Positions 50,334-54,167 of a stretch of DNA of 54,167 nucleotides are shown piece after piece. The position numbers were made by a program, and so were the translations under genes. How positions within the stretch are numbered: the first letter of the stretch is position 1; each line of letters starts with the position of its first letter. This DNA comes from an uncultured Rhizobium sp. (GTDB lineage: Bacteria > Pseudomonadota > Alphaproteobacteria > Rhizobiales > Rhizobiaceae), in contig CAMFIF010000023.1 in the NCBI GenBank assembly GCA_945952415.1, positions 1-54,167 of the forward strand, given 5' to 3'. The notes under the pieces are model-generated. The model was given only the letters and a program-made list of their open reading frames with translations, did no database searches and had not been told where the DNA came from.

Positions 50334-52427
50334 TCAGATCTTGCCCATCACCTTGAGGGCGAAGGCCTGTTCCAGCGCTGTTTCCTCCAGCCGCTGGAAG
50401 CGCCCGGACGCCCCGCCATGGCCGGCATCCATGTTGGTTTTCAGGAGAATGGGGGCATCGGAGGTGGTGTGATCGCGCAGCTTTGCCACCCACTTGGCCG
50501 GCTCCCAATAGGTGACGCGCGGATCGGTGAGGCCGGCCAGAGCAAGGATCGGCGGATAGGGTTTCGCGCCGATATTGTCATAGGGCGAATAGGCTGCCAT
50601 CCAGCCGTACTGCTCGGCGGATTCGATGGGGTTTCCCCATTCCGTCCATTCGGGCGGGGTGAGCGGCAGGCTGTCATCGAGAATGGTGGTCAGCGCATCG
50701 ACGAAGGGCACGGCGGCGATGAAGCCGCCGAATTTTTCCGGCGCGAGATTGGCAACCGCACCCATCAGCAGCCCGCCGGCGGACCCGCCTTCGGCAACGA
50801 TGTGGCCGTAGGCGGTGAATTTCCGCTCCACGAGATAATCGGCGGCAGCGATGAAATCCGTAAAGGAATTCATCTTCTTCGCCATCTTGCCGTCCTCGTA
50901 CCACTGGTAGCCCTTGTCCTTGCCGCCACGGATATGGGCGATGGCATAGACGAAACCGCGATCGACCAGCGACAGGGCGGTGGTGTCGAAGCTCGCCGGA
51001 ATGGTGATGCCATAGGCGCCATATCCGTAGAGCAGGCACGGCGCCGAGCCGTCGAGCGGCGTTTCCTTGCGATAGAGAAGCGTGACCGGCACCAGCGCCC
51101 CATCCTTGGCCGGCGCAAAGACGCGGCGGGTGACATAGTCTTCCGGATCATGACCGGAGGGCACTTCCTGGGTCTTCAGCAGCGTGCGTTCGCGGGTGAC
51201 CATGTTGTAGTCGAAGAGCTGGGACGGGGTGGTCATCGAGGAATAGGAGAAGCGGATGACATCCGTGTCATATTCCGCGGCACCCTGCAGGCCCAGCGAA
51301 TAGGCCTCCTCGTCAAAGGCGATCGCATGTTCCTCGCCGGTCGCCCGGTCGCGGATCATGATGCGGGGCAGGCTGTCGCGGCGTTCGAGCCAGACGAGGT
51401 GGCGCTTGTAGGCATCGTGGCTGAGGATCAGGCGGCCGGGCTCATGGGGCACGACCTCGGTCCAGTTCTCCTTGCCTGGCGCTTCAACCGGGGCGGACAT
51501 GATCTTGAAATCCTTGGCGCCGCCATCATTCGTCAGGATGAAGAACCGGTCTCCGCCCTCGGTCAGGCTGTATTCCACACCTGCTTGCCGGGCGGCAACG
51601 AGGCGGGGTTCGGCCATGAGATCGGAGGTCGGGATCAGCCGCACCTCGCTCGTCTGGTGATCGTTCGAGACCACATAGATGACATCGTCGAGCGTCGAGC
51701 CTGCAACGCCCATGAAGAAGGCCGGGTCCTTTTCCTCATAGACCAGCCGGTCCTCGGATTGCGGCTGTCCGATCACATGGTGATAAAGCCGGGAGGGACG
51801 GTGGTTCTCATCCAGCATGGCGTAGAAGAAGCTCCTGCCGTCGGGCGCGAACACGCCGCCGCCATCGGAATTTTCCACCCTGTCCTCAAGATCGGCTCCG
51901 GTCGCCAGATCGCGGATACGGATCGTGAAATATTCCGATCCCTTGTCGTCGAAGCTCCAGAGCCCGCGGCTGTGATCGCTCGAATGATCGACGCCGCCGA
52001 TGCGGAAATAGGCCTTGCCGGCGGCTTCCCTGTCGCCATCGAGAAGGATCTGCTTCTCCCCGCCATCGCGCGGGGTGCGGAAGAAATGCGGATGCTCGCC
52101 GCCCGTGACGTAGAGCGAGCCATAGGCAAAGGGGCCGTCCTTTTCCGGCACGGAACTGTCATCTTCCTTGATGCGCCCCTTCATTTCGGCAAAAAGCTGC
52201 TTCTGGAGCGCTTCGGTATCGGCCATGGCGGCTTTCATATAGGCATTTTCGGCCTCCAGATGGGCGCGGATCTCCGGCTCCAGCACGGTGGTGTCATGGA
52301 AAAGTTCCTGCCACTCGGCCGAGCGCATCCAGGCATAGTCATCCGTCCTCGAAATGCCATGCCTGACATCGGTAACGGGCTTTTTCGCGGGGCGGGGAAC
52401 AGCGGGCAGATCCCTGAAAATCGACAT
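50334..52427 (-). CDS. Oligopeptidase B-like S9A family peptidase
   Basis: A 697-residue cytosolic serine peptidase of the prolyl oligopeptidase family. N-terminal beta-propeller (about residues 75-410) and C-terminal alpha/beta hydrolase domain. Catalytic triad S549 (EGGSAGG), D635 (LTDPRV) and H670 (DAGHGG); HIRGGKDKGYQWYEDGK is the typical preceding segment. Oligopeptidase B cleaves short peptides after basic residues. The ATG at 52425-52427 was chosen over an upstream alternative at 52451. It is convergent with the giant RTX gene and divergent from the response regulator gene. Confidence 0.93.
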   Translation of the reverse strand: MSIFRDLPAVPRPAKKPVTDVRHGISRTDDYAWMRSAEWQELFHDTTVLEPEIRAHLEAENAYMKAAMADTEALQKQLFAEMKGRIKEDDSSVPEKDGPFAYGSLYVTGGEHPHFFRTPRDGGEKQILLDGDREAAGKAYFRIGGVDHSSDHSRGLWSFDDKGSEYFTIRIRDLATGADLEDRVENSDGGGVFAPDGRSFFYAMLDENHRPSRLYHHVIGQPQSEDRLVYEEKDPAFFMGVAGSTLDDVIYVVSNDHQTSEVRLIPTSDLMAEPRLVAARQAGVEYSLTEGGDRFFILTNDGGAKDFKIMSAPVEAPGKENWTEVVPHEPGRLILSHDAYKRHLVWLERRDSLPRIMIRDRATGEEHAIAFDEEAYSLGLQGAAEYDTDVIRFSYSSMTTPSQLFDYNMVTRERTLLKTQEVPSGHDPEDYVTRRVFAPAKDGALVPVTLLYRKETPLDGSAPCLLYGYGAYGITIPASFDTTALSLVDRGFVYAIAHIRGGKDKGYQWYEDGKMAKKMNSFTDFIAAADYLVERKFTAYGHIVAEGGSAGGLLMGAVANLAPEKFGGFIAAVPFVDALTTILDDSLPLTPPEWTEWGNPIESAEQYGWMAAYSPYDNIGAKPYPPILALAGLTDPRVTYWEPAKWVAKLRDHTTSDAPILLKTNMDAGHGGASGRFQRLEETALEQAFALKVMGKI

Positions 52428-52595
52428 GGTCAGTCTTTCTTGTTTGCGCAATCGGAAGGCTCTGGCATGATCATCGAGACATAAGCCGGGGCGCCTGGCC
52501 GTTCAAGGCCGGCGGCTCCCGGATATCCCGGCATTCTTTAAGCAAATTTGCAGATATGTGTTGAAATCGCACCGCCGAGCAGCCAAGAAGTTACC

Positions 52596-53210
52596 ATGCC
52601 CAGACTGATCCTGATCGATGACCATGCCATCCTCCGTTCCGGTGCCCGTTCGCTGATCGAGCGGCATATGGGGGACATGGATATTGCCGAGGCGGGAAGC
52701 CTCGGAGAGGCGCTGTCGCTCGTCGCCTCCGGGTTCGAGGCCGATCTTGCCGTTCTCGACATCATGCTGCCCGATGCGCCGGGCGGGGAAGGGCTGCGGG
52801 TCTTCCGCCAGCGCCATCCGACCGTGCCGGTCGTCATCCTCTCCGGAGCGGAAGAACTCAAGGATCAGATGATGGCGGAGGGCGCGGCTGCCTTTGTCGC
52901 CAAGAATGGCGAGGCGCTGGAGATCGTCGCGGCGATCCGTGCGGTGCTCGAGGGCGAGACCTACGAGCCCGGCCAGTGCGTCGATGGCGTTGCCTGGGAG
53001 GCGCTCAGCCTGCGCCAGCGCGAAATCGCGCGGCTTTGCGCCGAAGGGCACAGCAACAAGGAAATCGGCCGCCGGCTTGGCATCAGCGACAATACGGTGC
53101 GGGCGCATCTGACGCTCATCTTCCGCCGCTTCGGCCTCAAGAGCCGCAGCGATCTTTCGGCGCTTGCCGGCGAGGGCGAAGGGGCACGGCTGAAGGGCGA
53201 GCCGGTCTGA
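52596..53210 (+). CDS. NarL/FixJ-family response regulator
   Basis: A 204-residue two-domain regulator. Receiver: acidic pair D8 D9, phosphoacceptor D55 (LAVLDIMLPD), S83 and K103. Output: LuxR-type helix-turn-helix at about 143-195 (LSLRQREIARLCAEGHSNKEI, broken LSLRQREIARL, and LGISDNTVRAHL). The ATG at 52596 follows AAGAAG. It is convergent with a hybrid histidine kinase gene, 6 bp between the stop codons, which is the most likely cognate partner (inference). The 168-bp gap to the peptidase gene probably holds the two divergent promoters; none was defined. Confidence 0.92.
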   Translation: MPRLILIDDHAILRSGARSLIERHMGDMDIAEAGSLGEALSLVASGFEADLAVLDIMLPDAPGGEGLRVFRQRHPTVPVVILSGAEELKDQMMAEGAAAFVAKNGEALEIVAAIRAVLEGETYEPGQCVDGVAWEALSLRQREIARLCAEGHSNKEIGRRLGISDNTVRAHLTLIFRRFGLKSRSDLSALAGEGEGARLKGEPV

Positions 53211-53216
53211 TCCGCC

Positions 53217-54167
53217 TCAGACCGCAACGGTCTGCAGCCAGGCCTTGAGGCGGCCGGGAAGCAGCGGCTTCTTCATCAGCGCAATGCCCATGCGGGCCGC
53301 TTCGGGCACCGCGTCTGCCGCGCCCGTCACGATCAGGGCCGGCAGGTCGCGGCCGCATTCGAGGCGGATGAGACGGATCGCCTGTGCGCCGTCCAGCTCG
53401 CCGGACAGGCGCAGATCGCTCACCACCGCATCCGGCCTGTAACCAGACCGCACCATATCAAGCGCCGTCTCGCCGTCGGCGGCGCCGCAGGGGCGCGCGC
53501 CCCACCGGGCCAGAAGATCCCCGGTGACGGTCCGCAGGTTGGCGTCGTCCTCGATCACGAGCACATTCAGCCCCTCCTCCATCCGGGTCCCGGCGAGGGA
53601 AGGGGAAGGGGATGGAGACGGAGATGGGGAAGGTGAAAGGGAAGGGGGCTGAGCGACCTCCCCCGTGGCAAGGCGGGGCTCAGGCGCGTCCGCCCCCGGC
53701 AGGCTGATGTGGAAGACCGATCCCTGTCCCGGACGGGAGCAGAGGCCCTGCGGCGCGTCCAGCACCCGGGCCATGCCAGCCACGATCGCAAGCCCCAGGC
53801 CGCGCCCTCTCGCCGGATCGCGCTGCGGATTGCCGATCTGGTAGAAGGCCTCGAAGATCGCCGCGTGCTGGTCGCCCGGAATGCCCGGGCCGTCATCCCA
53901 GACCTCGATCCGCAGCAGGCCCTCGCGCTTGCGGACGGCCACGAGAATGCGCGAACGCGCATGGCGCAGGGCATTGCTGAGGTAATTGCGGAGAATCTGG
54001 GTGAGGATGAGGGCATCGGTCTCCACCCAGGCGTCGCTCGAGCGGAATTGCAGACGGAGACCCCGGGCGGCGGCTTCGGAAGCGGTCTCGAATTCCAGGG
54101 CCGCGAAAAGGGCGGCGATATCCACCGGGCTTTTCGAAGGTGTCATCTGGCCCGAGCCCGCGAGAGA
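53217..54167 (-). CDS. Hybrid sensor histidine kinase, partial (5' end beyond the window)
   Basis: The visible 316 codons begin inside the gene: the frame stays open to the window edge and the phosphoacceptor-histidine domain is missing. Seen: the HATPase domain with N-box ILRNYLSNALRHA, G1 WDDGPGIP, F-box and G2 GRGLGLAIV; then a linker of repeated Ser-Pro (about 13 residues, 53590-53640); then a receiver domain with VIEDD, phosphoacceptor aspartate in VVSDLRLSG and K in MKKPLLPG. The layout matches the short hybrid kinases often paired with NarL-type regulators, and the neighbour is one. The sensor part cannot be described from this window. Confidence 0.88.
   Translation of the reverse strand, partial: SLAGSGQMTPSKSPVDIAALFAALEFETASEAAARGLRLQFRSSDAWVETDALILTQILRNYLSNALRHARSRILVAVRKREGLLRIEVWDDGPGIPGDQHAAIFEAFYQIGNPQRDPARGRGLGLAIVAGMARVLDAPQGLCSRPGQGSVFHISLPGADAPEPRLATGEVAQPPSLSPSPSPSPSPSPSLAGTRMEEGLNVLVIEDDANLRTVTGDLLARWGARPCGAADGETALDMVRSGYRPDAVVSDLRLSGELDGAQAIRLIRLECGRDLPALIVTGAADAVPEAARMGIALMKKPLLPGRLKAWLQTVAV

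Noticed and set aside
1..54167. tRNA, rRNA, prophage, insertion sequences
   Set aside because: No cloverleaf sequences, rRNA cores, integrase, transposase or structural phage genes were recognised on either strand.

Overview
The window reads as a chromosomal or chromid segment of an alphaproteobacterium of the Rhizobiales, most likely Rhizobiaceae. This rests on the GC-rich coding sequence, the familiar rhizobial look of the single-gene products, a BKACE/GlxA-type regulator pair, PotABCD-like transport and a FixK-type box. No rRNA, tRNA, CRISPR array, insertion sequence or phage gene was seen. Genus is not determinable from the sequence alone.

Left part (1-14.5 kb) is catabolic. A beta-keto acid cleavage enzyme and a divergent AraC/GlxA-type regulator come first. 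A spermidine/putrescine-type ABC transporter (ATPase, two permeases, binding protein) and an RpiR-type regulator follow on the minus strand. Divergent from the regulator is a plus-strand cluster: N-formylglutamate amidohydrolase-family protein, APC amine permease, glutamine-synthetase-like gamma-glutamyl ligase, aldehyde dehydrogenase and iron alcohol dehydrogenase, the last two overlapping. Together these could gamma-glutamylate an amino alcohol, oxidise it twice and hydrolyse the amide. This is inference.

Middle part (14.5-34 kb) holds mostly single genes or pairs: a ParA-like ATPase, an isolated hpaD under a possible FNR/FixK box, an L,D-transpeptidase, MarR plus a DUF4432 epimerase-like protein, a DUF442 phosphatase plus RidA, a HerA-like ATPase, Tam plus a haloacid dehalogenase, a patatin-like protein lacking both catalytic residues, a zinc alcohol dehydrogenase, a small lipoprotein, superoxide dismutase, a ParE-like toxin gene without a nearby stop, LysE and Tet-like exporters, and two c-type cytochromes. 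A GNAT acetyltransferase/DJ-1 pair is preceded by a previously unlisted 20-codon leader peptide (ending KYFWLFR) with mutually exclusive hairpins and an intrinsic terminator. It has the layout of a ribosome-dependent aromatic amino acid attenuator.

Right part (34.3-50.3 kb) is a single 5310-codon gene for a giant RTX-type calcium-binding repeat protein. It has about 58 repeat units, 25 of them in exact 249-bp register with signs of recent homogenisation, and a C-terminal type I secretion-like domain. No type I secretion genes lie nearby. After it come an oligopeptidase B-like peptidase, a NarL/FixJ response regulator and, cut by the window edge, a hybrid histidine kinase. The last two are convergent.
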